Below are positions 8,104 to 16,539 of a stretch of 64,000 nucleotides of DNA, piece by piece. The notes below the pieces were generated by a model. It did not search any database, had not been told where the DNA came from, and saw only the letters and a program-made list of their open reading frames with translations. How positions within the stretch are numbered: position 1 is the stretch's first letter; each line of letters begins with the position of its first letter. Source of the DNA: Arthrobacter crystallopoietes (lineage in GTDB: Bacteria > Actinomycetota > Actinomycetes > Actinomycetales > Micrococcaceae); the NCBI RefSeq assembly GCF_002849715.1, contig NZ_CP018863.1, positions 1,426,001-1,490,000 on the forward strand, read 5' to 3'. The position numbers were made by a program, and so were the translations under genes.

Positions 8104-8661
8104 ATGCCACTTGACCACACAGACTCTGAGCGCCGCGACCCGAGGCAGATTACCGCCGTGGAATACGGTCGAATGGCAGATGCGTATGCACGTGCCGTTG
8201 CCCCAGCGGCCGACCAGCTTTCGCTAGGGCTGGGTCTGCGGTTGGTACGTGCCTCGGGTGCTTTCGTCAAAGCTGCGGAGATTGAGGTTCAGCGTCCGCT
8301 CAAACTGAATTGGAGCTATTTCAGCACCATCTATGTCATTTCTGTCTTCAAGTCTTTGGAGGCAAGGACCATCGCACGGTTTACGGGCTTAACCCGACAG
8401 GCCGTCTCGATTGTTCTGGCAGGCATGGAGAAGGCCGGACTTGTCATCCGCTCTTCAGGAAACCAGGAAGATGGGCGGCTGGTTAGCATCCGGTTCACGG
8501 ACCAAGGTGAAGAAACCGCCAGCCGATCAGTCCAAGACCAATTGCGGTTCTCCGAAAAGTGGTTTTCAGTCCTTGACCGCGATGAACGGGCGGAACTGAA
8601 CCGGCTGTTGGAAAAGCTGCTAGAAAAGGGACCGCAGCAGGCAGGCCGCAGGGACCAATGA
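8104..8661 (+). CDS. MarR-family transcriptional regulator
   Basis: 185 residues with a winged helix in the middle: LEARTIARFTGLTRQAVSIV (recognition helix, about 91-110), followed by LEKAGLV-type helix and the wing RSSGNQEDGRLVSIRFTDQG. MarR proteins are usually repressors released by a small ligand, often an aromatic or acyl-CoA. It converges with the acyl-CoA ligase operon (8-bp gap) and stands at one edge of the catabolic island; a second MarR gene lies at the other edge (26709). Its target is probably its own promoter and possibly the island. Confidence 0.88.
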   Translation: MPLDHTDSERRDPRQITAVEYGRMADAYARAVAPAADQLSLGLGLRLVRASGAFVKAAEIEVQRPLKLNWSYFSTIYVISVFKSLEARTIARFTGLTRQAVSIVLAGMEKAGLVIRSSGNQEDGRLVSIRFTDQGEETASRSVQDQLRFSEKWFSVLDRDERAELNRLLEKLLEKGPQQAGRRDQ

Positions 8662-8669
8662 CTTCCCCG

Positions 8670-10733
8670 TTATGCCCGAGTGAGCCGTGCGATCCGTTGG
8701 CGGGCGAACCTTTCCACTGGCCCCATTGCTCCGGCCGCACTCAGCGACTCCAAGCTCAGCGCATCTGTCACAGGCACGCCTGTTAGCACCTTCTTCACTG
8801 GAATTTCCAACTTCTTACCGGTCCTGTTTCGAGGAATTACCTGTACAAGCACAATGTGATCCGGCACGTGTCGTGGGGACAGCTGGTTACGGAGTTCGGT
8901 GACGATCGATGCCCGTCTCTCAGTCGTCAACTCTCCATCACATGTAGCCACGAAAAGCACCAACTCGCCGTGACCGCCTGCGGGCTCCTCAAGGTGCACG
9001 ATGAGGCTGTCCACGACATCCGGCCGTTCCTCCAGAACGTTGTAGAACTCAGCCGTTCCCATCCGAACACCGCCGCGGTTCAACGTCGCATCGCTACGCC
9101 CGCTGATCCTGCAACTTCCGGTGTCGGAGCGGAAGCGGATCCGGTCGCCGTGCCACCAAGCTGATGGGTATCTTTCGAAGTAGCTCGCCCGGTAGCGCTG
9201 ATCGCCGTCGTCGCCCCAGAAGCCCACGGGCATGGAGGGCATAGGATCCAAAACCACCAGTTCGCCGAACTCGTCCTCCACGGGATGGCCGCCGTCATCG
9301 AGTGCAACCACATTCACGCCGAGGCATTTGCCGGACATCTCCCCGGCCCAGTCCCTCTGCCATGGTCCGCTTTGCACGAAAGCGGTGCAGACATCGGTAC
9401 CGCCGCTGCCCAGATTGAAAACAACATCGGAGCCGAAGTTCTCATGCACCCACTGATGACCTGCCTCCGGCAGGGGACTACCGGAAGCGCCCAAAGTCCG
9501 GATCGAATCCAACCGATACATTGAGCCTGGCTCAATTCCGGCATGCCGGCAGGCCATGATGAACCCGGGACTGACTCCCATCAGAGTGGGTTCCAGTTCC
9601 TCAGCCATTCGCCACTGATTATCCAAATCGGGATACATCGGATTGCCGTCCATCATGATGATCGAGGCGCGCAAAAGCAAGGCCGACAAGAGGGAATTCC
9701 AGACCATCCATGCTGTCGTCGTGGCCCAGACCATGCGGTCTCCTGCCTGCAAGTCCCAGCTCAGGGCGCTGTTCTTTACGTGTTCGACAACGAAGCCGCC
9801 ATGGCTATGCATGATCGCCTTGGGCTTGCCCGATGTGCCCGAGGAAAACAAGACACACAACGGATGGGCGAAATCCACCTGTTCGAACTTCATTTCCGCT
9901 TCGCTTCCCTCGCTCAGAAGCTTCGTCCAATCGACGGAATCAGGTGCTGCCCCTGAGTTGTATTGACCGTAAGGGACAACGACGGTTGACTCAAGGTCGG
10001 GTAGTCCGGCACGTATCTGGGCGAACTCGGCGGATCGGTCTACTGGCTTGTCGCCGTAGGTGTAGCCCGTCACGCCAAAAAGTACCTTTGGACGGATCTG
10101 CGCGAAACGGTCAATGACACCTTGAGCGCCGAATTCGGGGGCGCAGCCTGCCCAGATGGCACCGAGGCTGGCCGTGGCCAGGAAGGCGATGGCCGCCTCC
10201 GGGATGTTCGGCAGGTAACCCACCACGCGGTCCCCCTTACCCACGCCCATCTGCTGCAGTGCGTGCCGGCATCGGGAGACCTTGTCCTGCAGTTCGGCGA
10301 AGCTCAGTTCTATCTGTCCTCGGGTCTGCGAGATGCCGATGATAGCCGTGTCGGCATCGTCTCCGCCGGATCTGGGCCCCGGCGCTGTTCGGCCCACGCC
10401 AAGCAGTGCGTTCTCCGCATAGTTGATGAGGGAACCTTCGAACCAGCGGGCACCGGGCATCCTTGGATCACTCAACGCCCGCTCATAGCTCCCGTGGTCA
10501 CGGATCTGGAAATAGTCCCAAATCGAACTCCAGAATGCGTCTAGGTCGCGTACGCTCCAGCGCTGCAAGTCCTCGTAGCTGCCGAAGCGCAGCCCACGGT
10601 GCTGCCGGACCCACCTCAAGTAGTCGCCCAGAAACGTCTTCTCCAATACGTCAGGGGCAGGTTCGCGAAGCAGCCGCGGCAAGGATTCCGGCTCTCCCGA
10701 TGCGGGGTGATTTCTGTCCGTCACGTTATTCAC
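8670..10733 (-). CDS. Acetoacetyl-CoA synthetase-type acyl-CoA ligase
   Basis: 687 residues, close to the usual AACS length of about 650. It would activate a short oxo- or hydroxy-acid with ATP and CoA through an acyl-adenylate. Seen: an AACS-type N-terminal cap (FWSSIWDYFQIR, GARWFEGSLINYAENAL), the P-loop FSSGTSGKPKAIMHSHGG, the TTTAWMVWN and NLGSGGTDVCTAF segments typical of AACS, and the C-terminal catalytic lysine motif PRNRTGKKLEIPVKK. It is the last gene of a three-gene leftward operon and overlaps the upstream enoyl-CoA hydratase by 8 bp. Acetoacetate or a related 3-/4-oxoacid is the likely substrate; the exact acid cannot be read from sequence. Confidence 0.88.
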   Translation of the reverse strand: MNNVTDRNHPASGEPESLPRLLREPAPDVLEKTFLGDYLRWVRQHRGLRFGSYEDLQRWSVRDLDAFWSSIWDYFQIRDHGSYERALSDPRMPGARWFEGSLINYAENALLGVGRTAPGPRSGGDDADTAIIGISQTRGQIELSFAELQDKVSRCRHALQQMGVGKGDRVVGYLPNIPEAAIAFLATASLGAIWAGCAPEFGAQGVIDRFAQIRPKVLFGVTGYTYGDKPVDRSAEFAQIRAGLPDLESTVVVPYGQYNSGAAPDSVDWTKLLSEGSEAEMKFEQVDFAHPLCVLFSSGTSGKPKAIMHSHGGFVVEHVKNSALSWDLQAGDRMVWATTTAWMVWNSLLSALLLRASIIMMDGNPMYPDLDNQWRMAEELEPTLMGVSPGFIMACRHAGIEPGSMYRLDSIRTLGASGSPLPEAGHQWVHENFGSDVVFNLGSGGTDVCTAFVQSGPWQRDWAGEMSGKCLGVNVVALDDGGHPVEDEFGELVVLDPMPSMPVGFWGDDGDQRYRASYFERYPSAWWHGDRIRFRSDTGSCRISGRSDATLNRGGVRMGTAEFYNVLEERPDVVDSLIVHLEEPAGGHGELVLFVATCDGELTTERRASIVTELRNQLSPRHVPDHIVLVQVIPRNRTGKKLEIPVKKVLTGVPVTDALSLESLSAAGAMGPVERFARQRIARLTRA

Positions 10734-11499
10734 GCCTCAGGGATAAATTGCGGATCTGCGCCGTAGTTTCGGGAGCCGTCAGACTATGAGCGAATCGTTC
10801 TGTTTCCCTCTCCAGGCATTCGCCGAGCGGGAGCTTGGATGCATCCTGCAGATTGCTCTTCAGCGCAGCGACACCCGTCGGGAAATTTACCGCGATGCGG
10901 GCCCAGTCCAAGGCGGTCTGGAGCAAAATCCCGGTATCGACGACTTCATTGACGAGACCCGAGGCGAAAGCTTCCTGCGCGCTCACTGGACGCGGACGCA
11001 GCAGCCAATCCGCGGCCGTCGACTGCCCTACGGCGTCGGCTAACAATTTAGTGGTGCCGAAATCCGAGGACAGTCCGAGAGAGAGAAACGCTGTATTGAA
11101 CTTCGCGTTACTGGTCGCTACACGGAGGTCGCAAGCGCTGATCCAACCGATGGCCGCACCGACACAGGCTCCGTTGATCGCTGCGATACTCATCTGCGGC
11201 ATGGAACGCAGAATCTCCACCAGCCGGGCGTTGCTTCGCATCCTGGCCTCCAGCACCGCGCGGCCGTCCGTGCCGGTCGCTTCCTCGGTCATCTCCGCCA
11301 GCATGGGCAGCTTTCCGCCCACGCTGAATGCACGGCCGGTTCCGGTTAGGACCAGGGCGCGGACACTCTCGTCGGCGGCTACTTTCTCCAGGGCCATAAC
11401 AGTATCGGCGGTCATGCGGTCGTCCAGCGCGTTAAGGCTCTCCGGGTCGTCCAGCGTTACGATGGCGACGTCGTCGACAATCTCAAGATTCACTGGCAT
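10726..11499 (-). CDS. Enoyl-CoA hydratase/isomerase family protein
   Basis: 257 residues, full-length crotonase. The oxyanion-hole regions are visible: GTGRAFSVGGKLPM (about 54-67, normally GxGxxFcaGaDl) and INGACVGAAIGWISACDLRVA (about 109-129). In the first motif the usual Ala-Gly is Val-Gly-Gly, and the second catalytic Glu position reads SLGLSSD rather than the canonical E-x-x-x-G, so it may be an isomerase or a divergent hydratase. It sits 3 bp after the AMP ligase and overlaps the AACS gene, so all three are one transcript. Confidence 0.85.
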   Translation of the reverse strand: MPVNLEIVDDVAIVTLDDPESLNALDDRMTADTVMALEKVAADESVRALVLTGTGRAFSVGGKLPMLAEMTEEATGTDGRAVLEARMRSNARLVEILRSMPQMSIAAINGACVGAAIGWISACDLRVATSNAKFNTAFLSLGLSSDFGTTKLLADAVGQSTAADWLLRPRPVSAQEAFASGLVNEVVDTGILLQTALDWARIAVNFPTGVAALKSNLQDASKLPLGECLERETERFAHSLTAPETTAQIRNLSLRRE

Positions 11500-11502
11500 G
11501 AT

Positions 11503-13191
11503 CTATGCCTCGCCGTTGGAAGCAATCTGCTTCAACTCTCGGTGCTGAATTTTGCCGTTAAAATTCTTAGGCAGCTCGTCCAAAAACCCGATGTCGCGAG
11601 GAACCTTATAAGCGGCAAGACGCTCTTTACAGAATTCGATGAGCTCTTTGGTCGTAGGGCGTTGCGCGTCCTCAGCAACCGAGACATAGGCCCTGACCGT
11701 TTCCCCGCGGTAATCATCGGGAACGCCGACGACCGCGGCCTCGCGCACTGCAGGATGCTGGTACAGCACATCCTCAACCTCGCGAGGCCAGACCTTGTAG
11801 CCGGAGGCGATGATCATGTTTTTAGTGCGGTCGACTATGAACAGCCAGCCGGACTCGTTGACGAAGCCGATGTCGCCGGTATGCAGCCAGCCACCTCGGA
11901 AAGTCTGCTGGTTAGCTCCGTCATTGCGCCAATAGCCGCCAATAATGCCCTTACCTCTAAGACAGACTTCGCCGCGTTCCCCGGCAGGCAACTCGTTACC
12001 GTCAGGATCAACTATGCGCAGTTGAGTATCGAACATGGGCAGTCCCACGGAGATGATGCCGGAATCCGGGTCAATCACCGGATCAACGTCTGCCGGCGTA
12101 CTGGACACCGCAGCGGTCGATTCCGTCAGTCCGTAGCCCGGCTGCAGCTTCACGCCGAGGACTTCATAGATCGCCCGCGCCATGTCCGTGGGAATGGGAG
12201 CACCGCCCGAGCCAAGCCGCTGCAGACTAGAGACGTTGCGCGGCTGTTTCCGGGCCGCCTGCAATAGCGCGATGTATGCGGTTGCCGCCCCGGTGGTCCA
12301 CGTGACCTGCTGTTGCTCAATCAAATCCAGGAACACATTTGGCTCGAAGCGGTAACCGAGCACGAACGTCGAACCGCTACTGATCCAAGAGCTCAGGTGC
12401 AGGCTCAGCCCGGTGATATGTACAAGAGGAGCAGTACAGAGGACCACATGATCAGGGCCCGGCATACCGTTGAACTCGGGGTATGCCGCCCCGGCCCATG
12501 TGAGATTCAGATGGCTGGTGAGGGCACCTTTGGGTGGCCCTGTGGTGCCAGACGTGTAGGTAAAGACAGCAGTGTCGGCGGGACTGACCAAGGTCTCCGG
12601 AGGTGCCGCTCCTTCGTGACTATCCGCCAGTTCCAACAGATCCAAAACGTTCTCGTCACGGGCTGTGTCCTCGATATGTGCGAAGGCTTCAGGGACGGTG
12701 CCAGCACAATCCGCCATGCCGGTCGTGATCACGGTCCTGATCGTGGTCCCCTCGATGCTCTCCCTGCCCTGCGCAGCCCAGGTCTCGTTCGCCGTAACCA
12801 ATACCGCAGGTTCTGCATCCCTAGCGATTTTCTGGACTTCCGGAGTGCGATACATGGGACTGACAGGAACAATGATCGCTCCGATCCGCCAGGCGGCGAA
12901 TGCGACGAAAACAAACTGCGGGATGCTCTGGAGCTGGACCATGATCCGGTCGCCCTTGACTATGCCGCGCGCCGCCAATGCTGCAGCCAGCGCACCGGAG
13001 ATGCTCTGCACCTCAGGGAACGTGAAGTCTTTCCCGAAGTAGCTAAGGGCCTTCTTGTCTGGGTACGTGGCAGCCGCGCCGTCCAGCGCCTGAGGCATGG
13101 TGAGATAACGGGGATCATTCGGCGCTGAGAGGGTTTCACGCCGCTCTTCATCGAGTATTGGAGCCGTATGCATTGGCGAGCTGGAGTTCAC
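11503..13191 (-). CDS. Medium/long-chain acyl-CoA synthetase (FadD-type AMP ligase)
   Basis: 562 residues, ANL superfamily. Seen: P-loop TYTSGTTGPPKGALTSHLN (about 212-230), the YGLTESTAAV A5-type motif, GWLHTGDIGFVNESGW, VDRTKNMIIASGYKVWPREVE and the C-terminal lysine segment ELPKNFNGKIQHREL. It would activate the imported acid for beta-oxidation. First gene of the leftward operon; its upstream region faces the APH-type kinase gene and contains a CTAGA-type palindrome (13256-13267). Confidence 0.9.
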   Translation of the reverse strand: MNSSSPMHTAPILDEERRETLSAPNDPRYLTMPQALDGAAATYPDKKALSYFGKDFTFPEVQSISGALAAALAARGIVKGDRIMVQLQSIPQFVFVAFAAWRIGAIIVPVSPMYRTPEVQKIARDAEPAVLVTANETWAAQGRESIEGTTIRTVITTGMADCAGTVPEAFAHIEDTARDENVLDLLELADSHEGAAPPETLVSPADTAVFTYTSGTTGPPKGALTSHLNLTWAGAAYPEFNGMPGPDHVVLCTAPLVHITGLSLHLSSWISSGSTFVLGYRFEPNVFLDLIEQQQVTWTTGAATAYIALLQAARKQPRNVSSLQRLGSGGAPIPTDMARAIYEVLGVKLQPGYGLTESTAAVSSTPADVDPVIDPDSGIISVGLPMFDTQLRIVDPDGNELPAGERGEVCLRGKGIIGGYWRNDGANQQTFRGGWLHTGDIGFVNESGWLFIVDRTKNMIIASGYKVWPREVEDVLYQHPAVREAAVVGVPDDYRGETVRAYVSVAEDAQRPTTKELIEFCKERLAAYKVPRDIGFLDELPKNFNGKIQHRELKQIASNGEA

Positions 13192-13255
13192 GGTATTCCT
13201 TCCACGTTCCCGCTATCGGGGTCGATGTGAGTGCGGTAACATCAAAAACAGATTA

Positions 13256-13280
13256 CTAGACGTTTAGCGAAAACTGCTAG
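13256..13280. promoter_or_regulatory. Candidate regulator site in divergent promoter (site 1)
   Basis: CTAGACGTTTAG followed by TAGCGAAAACTGCTAG. The same arrangement occurs at 26202-26226 (CTAGACCTCTAG, then TAGCGGAAAATCTGCTAG). Both regions lie between divergent genes of the catabolic island, so this is probably the operator of one of the two MarR proteins. Confidence 0.55.
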
Positions 13281-13364
13281 TAGTGGCCAATGAATAGTTG
13301 GCCCTTGACGTTGACCATTCCGTGCCCGGGCAAGGGTGCGCTGCCACAATGAAAGCGAGACGAC

Positions 13365-14450
13365 GTGGGTGAAGCTTCTACCGGACCGATACCCGGATTG
13401 GATCTGGACCGATTCTCTACCTGGCTGCAGAGTCAGCATCCCGAACTGGGTAAACCCAGCTCCGCAACCGCGCTGACCGGCGGCCGAAGCAACCTGACTT
13501 TCGCTTTGGATTGCGGCGAGAATCAGCTTGTTCTGCGGCGTCCCCCCTTGGGACATGTCATGGAGACGGCCCACGACATGTCGCGGGAATTCACTGTCCA
13601 GCAGGCACTGCAACAGGCCGGATTCCCGGTACCTCGGATGCACTTCATGGAAGACGATCGCGATGGCAAATCCGGCGTCGGGACACAGTTCTATGTCATG
13701 GACAAAGTAGGGGGCCAGCCCTTTGACAGCCTCGATGACAACCGCGGCTTCACGCCGGATCAGCTCCACCAATTGAGCCTTAAAATGGCAAGGACTCTAG
13801 CTAAATTACATAACGTGCGGCCTGACACCGTCGGTTTGGAGCAGTTCGGTCGTCCGGAGGGCTACCTCGAGCGGCAGGTGCGTCGCTGGACCAAGCAGCT
13901 CGCAGCTTCCAGCAGCCGGGAGCTGCCGGAGCTGGAGGAACTCTCCCGAAGGCTGACACCAGTGCCGGAACCGTCCGGGGCATCAATTGTCCATGGCGAT
14001 TACAAGCTCAATAATGCCTTGGTCCGCGTTAACGGCGACCGGTTGGAAGTAGCCGCCATACTCGATTGGGAGATGTCAACGCTGGGTGATCCGTTGACCG
14101 ACCTCGCCTTGTTTGGCCTCTACTGGCAGATGCGGTATCTGGATCCGGTCACCGCGGATGTGTTCGAATCGTCAGTCGATTACAGTGCCGGCTACCCGGC
14201 CTTCGACGAGTTGGTTGAGGCGTATGCGGCTGAGCGTGCCATTGCGGTACCCGACCTGACCTGGCACCTGGCATTTGCCGCATTCAAGACGGCTGTAATC
14301 ACCGAAAGTATTCACTACCGCCATCTCAGCGGGGGAACGGTAGGCGAGGGCTTTGCACGAATTGGGGAAATGACCCTGCCGCTGGCCCGAGCCGGTCACC
14401 GCTTCCTGGATGGAAAGTCCGCAGTAATCCAGCCCGCCGAAAGGATCTGA
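13365..14450 (+). CDS. APH-family acyl-CoA kinase (ACAD10/11 N-domain type)
   Basis: 361 residues of the aminoglycoside-phosphotransferase fold. Seen: the N-terminal lobe with LTGGRSNLTF (nucleotide loop, about 39-48), the catalytic loop SIVHGDYKLNNALV (about 207-220) and the metal motif ILDWEMSTLGDPLTDLA (about 234-250). The DWE-S-x-x-GDPL-DL form is typical of the kinase domain fused to ACAD10/ACAD11 and of LvaA, which phosphorylates 4-hydroxyacyl-CoA. It starts at GTG 13365 and ends 2 bp before an ACAD11-like dehydrogenase gene, so the pair looks like a split ACAD10/11. Activity on 4-hydroxyacyl-CoA is inference from family and context. Confidence 0.85.
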   Translation: MGEASTGPIPGLDLDRFSTWLQSQHPELGKPSSATALTGGRSNLTFALDCGENQLVLRRPPLGHVMETAHDMSREFTVQQALQQAGFPVPRMHFMEDDRDGKSGVGTQFYVMDKVGGQPFDSLDDNRGFTPDQLHQLSLKMARTLAKLHNVRPDTVGLEQFGRPEGYLERQVRRWTKQLAASSSRELPELEELSRRLTPVPEPSGASIVHGDYKLNNALVRVNGDRLEVAAILDWEMSTLGDPLTDLALFGLYWQMRYLDPVTADVFESSVDYSAGYPAFDELVEAYAAERAIAVPDLTWHLAFAAFKTAVITESIHYRHLSGGTVGEGFARIGEMTLPLARAGHRFLDGKSAVIQPAERI

Positions 14451-14452
14451 AA

Positions 14453-15658
14453 GTGCATTTCGAGTTTGACCAGACCACGCAGGAATACCTGACCCGGGTC
14501 CAGGATTTTCTGGATGCCGAGATATATCCTGCCGAGGCAGAATTGGACCGGCAGCTGGCCGAAGACCCGCAGCGCTGGGAGCGGCAACCCGTCCTTAGAC
14601 AGCTGCAGGAATCGGCTCGCAGCCGAGGGCTGTGGAATCTGTTCCTGACAGGCGATGGCGGAGCGGGGCTCACCAATCTCCAGTACGCGCCTTTGGCTGA
14701 ACTTTCCGGCCGCAGCCCGAAACTGGCTCCGGCCGCGATGAACTGCAACGCGCCGGACTCGGGAAATATGGAACTGCTGCGCGACTTCGGGACAGCTGAA
14801 CAAAAAGAAAAATGGTTGAAGCCTCTGCTGGACGGCCGCATTCGTTCCACGTTCTGTATGACCGAACCCGAGGTCGCTTCCTCTGACGCAACGAATGTCA
14901 CGACATCAATCGAGCGAGATGGTAATGAGTATGTGATCAACGGACGCAAATGGTGGAGCAGCGGGGCGATGAGCGCCGAGGCCAAGATCTTCATCCTGAT
15001 GGGAAAGACGGATCCGCAGGCTGAGCGGCACCGCCAACAGAGCATGATCCTCATCCCCCGCGAAACTCCGGGTGTGAAAATAGAGCGCGCCCTGAGCGTC
15101 TTCGGTTACGACGACCGGGACCATGGCGGACATGCGGAAATATCCTTCACCAACGTACGTGTTCCGGCCGCAAACATCATTAAAGGGGAAGGCGAAGGAT
15201 TTGCCATTGCCCAGGCGCGGCTGGGACCTGGCAGGATCCACCACTGCATGCGCGTGCTGGGCATGGCTGAACGGACATTGGAAATCATGACCAAAAGAGC
15301 CCGCGAACGTGAGGCATTCGGCCACCCGCTGGCAAAGCAGGGAGTGGTGCGCCAATGGGTAGCCGAATCGCGGATCACGATCGAGAGCCTGAGGCTGCTG
15401 GTGCTCAAAACCGCATGGCTGATGGACCGGTATGGCAATAAGAAAGCGCATACCGAAATCCAAGCCATCAAGATTGCTGTGCCCCGCGAGATCCAGGTGG
15501 TCGTTGACCGCGGCATCCAACTGCTAGGCGGGGCGGGGCTCTCGCAGGACACGCCGCTGGCCGAATTATACGCGCAGGTCCGCGGGCTGCGTCTGGCCGA
15601 CGGGCCCGATGAGGTCCATCTGTCTTCGCTTGGCCGGGCTCAGCTCCGCCCGGCCTGA
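14453..15658 (+). CDS. ACAD11-like acyl-CoA dehydrogenase
   Basis: 401 residues with the ACAD fold: FCMTEPEVASSDATNV (FAD/substrate segment, about 140-155), RKWWSSGA, and the C-terminal LLGGAGLSQDTPLAELY. At the place where medium-chain dehydrogenases carry the catalytic Glu of YEGT, this protein reads ADGPDEVHL, so the aligned residue is Asp, as in ACAD10/11-type enzymes. The start GTG at 14453 follows GAAAGGATCTGA. It is paired with the upstream kinase (2-bp gap). A likely role is converting a 4-phosphooxy-acyl-CoA to an enoyl-CoA that enters beta-oxidation; ordinary dehydrogenation is the alternative. Confidence 0.87.
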   Translation: MHFEFDQTTQEYLTRVQDFLDAEIYPAEAELDRQLAEDPQRWERQPVLRQLQESARSRGLWNLFLTGDGGAGLTNLQYAPLAELSGRSPKLAPAAMNCNAPDSGNMELLRDFGTAEQKEKWLKPLLDGRIRSTFCMTEPEVASSDATNVTTSIERDGNEYVINGRKWWSSGAMSAEAKIFILMGKTDPQAERHRQQSMILIPRETPGVKIERALSVFGYDDRDHGGHAEISFTNVRVPAANIIKGEGEGFAIAQARLGPGRIHHCMRVLGMAERTLEIMTKRAREREAFGHPLAKQGVVRQWVAESRITIESLRLLVLKTAWLMDRYGNKKAHTEIQAIKIAVPREIQVVVDRGIQLLGGAGLSQDTPLAELYAQVRGLRLADGPDEVHLSSLGRAQLRPA

Positions 15659-15675
15659 TCTCGAATCCTCCAACG

Positions 15676-15710
15676 GTAATGCCCGGCATCAACTAGACGC
15701 CGGGCATTAC
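15676..15710. terminator. Bidirectional terminator between convergent genes
   Basis: 12-bp arms GTAATGCCCGGC / GCCGGGCATTAC around an 11-nt loop, centred between the ACAD stop and the SDR stop. A short T-rich tail (GCTTTCGT) follows on the plus strand. Confidence 0.8.
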
Positions 15711-15730
15711 GCTTTCGTCATACTGATCTT

Positions 15731-16480
15731 CTACTCGGCAGTTACCAGGGTTGCGCCGCCGTCGATAACCAAGGTCTGTCCCGTAATCCAGGCTGCTGCA
15801 TCGGAGAGCAGGAACGCCACCGGTCCGGCAACATCTTCCGGCATCCCAAGCCGCCTCAGCGGGTATTTGTCAGTCAGCTCGGCCTCGCGGCCTTCATACA
15901 ACGCCCGGGCGAAATTCGTTTTCACGGCGGCGGGGGCTACGGCATTGACCCGGACATCCGGCGCCAATTCGGCCGCGAGCTGCCGCGTCAGACTAAGTAC
16001 TGCAGCCTTGGACACCCCGTACATGCCAATACCGGGGCTGGACGTCACACCGGCGATTGACGCGATGTTCACAATCGCCCCCCGCCTCTCGCGCAACCCG
16101 GCAGAAACCGCGTCCTGGGCCATTTTCAGAGCCCCGATCACGTTCACTTCCAGGATCTTCCGGGCAGCCACGTCATCGAGGTCCATCATCGGCCCGTACA
16201 CGGGATTGATGCCCACGTTGTTGACCAGAAAATCCAGCGTGCCGAACCTGGAGCGGATGGCATCAAAGACCTGTGCCCGGTGCTCAGCATCATCGGCCTT
16301 GCCGGCGATCCCAACAGCCGGTCCGTCGAGCTCTCGCACTGCCTCCTGCAGCTTTTCCTCACCACGCGCGGTGATAACCACCCGCGCACCGCCCTCGACC
16401 AGCTCCCTGGCCACAGCCAGCCCGATGCCTCGACTGGCACCCGTGACCAATGCCGTCTTGCCTTCAAACCTGCGTTCCAT
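15731..16480 (-). CDS. Short-chain dehydrogenase/reductase
   Basis: 249 residues, classical SDR. Seen: cofactor loop TGASRGIG (about 14-21), NNVG (about 88-91), catalytic Ser in NIASIAG, the YGVSK pair (Tyr and Lys, about 154-158) and a C-terminal TGQTLVIDGG. An Arg after the Gly-rich strand (TARGEEKL) hints at NADP preference. In a 4-oxo-acid pathway it could reduce a 4-oxoacyl-CoA to the 4-hydroxy form; a 3-hydroxyacyl-CoA dehydrogenase role is also possible. It heads leftward, 59 bp after the next dehydrogenase gene on the same strand. Confidence 0.88.
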   Translation of the reverse strand: MERRFEGKTALVTGASRGIGLAVARELVEGGARVVITARGEEKLQEAVRELDGPAVGIAGKADDAEHRAQVFDAIRSRFGTLDFLVNNVGINPVYGPMMDLDDVAARKILEVNVIGALKMAQDAVSAGLRERRGAIVNIASIAGVTSSPGIGMYGVSKAAVLSLTRQLAAELAPDVRVNAVAPAAVKTNFARALYEGREAELTDKYPLRRLGMPEDVAGPVAFLLSDAAAWITGQTLVIDGGATLVTAE

Positions 16481-16539
16481 GGGACCTTCCTTCAGTTAAT
16501 TTCCTTGTCCACTAAACCCACCCGCCTGCACCTACCCTG

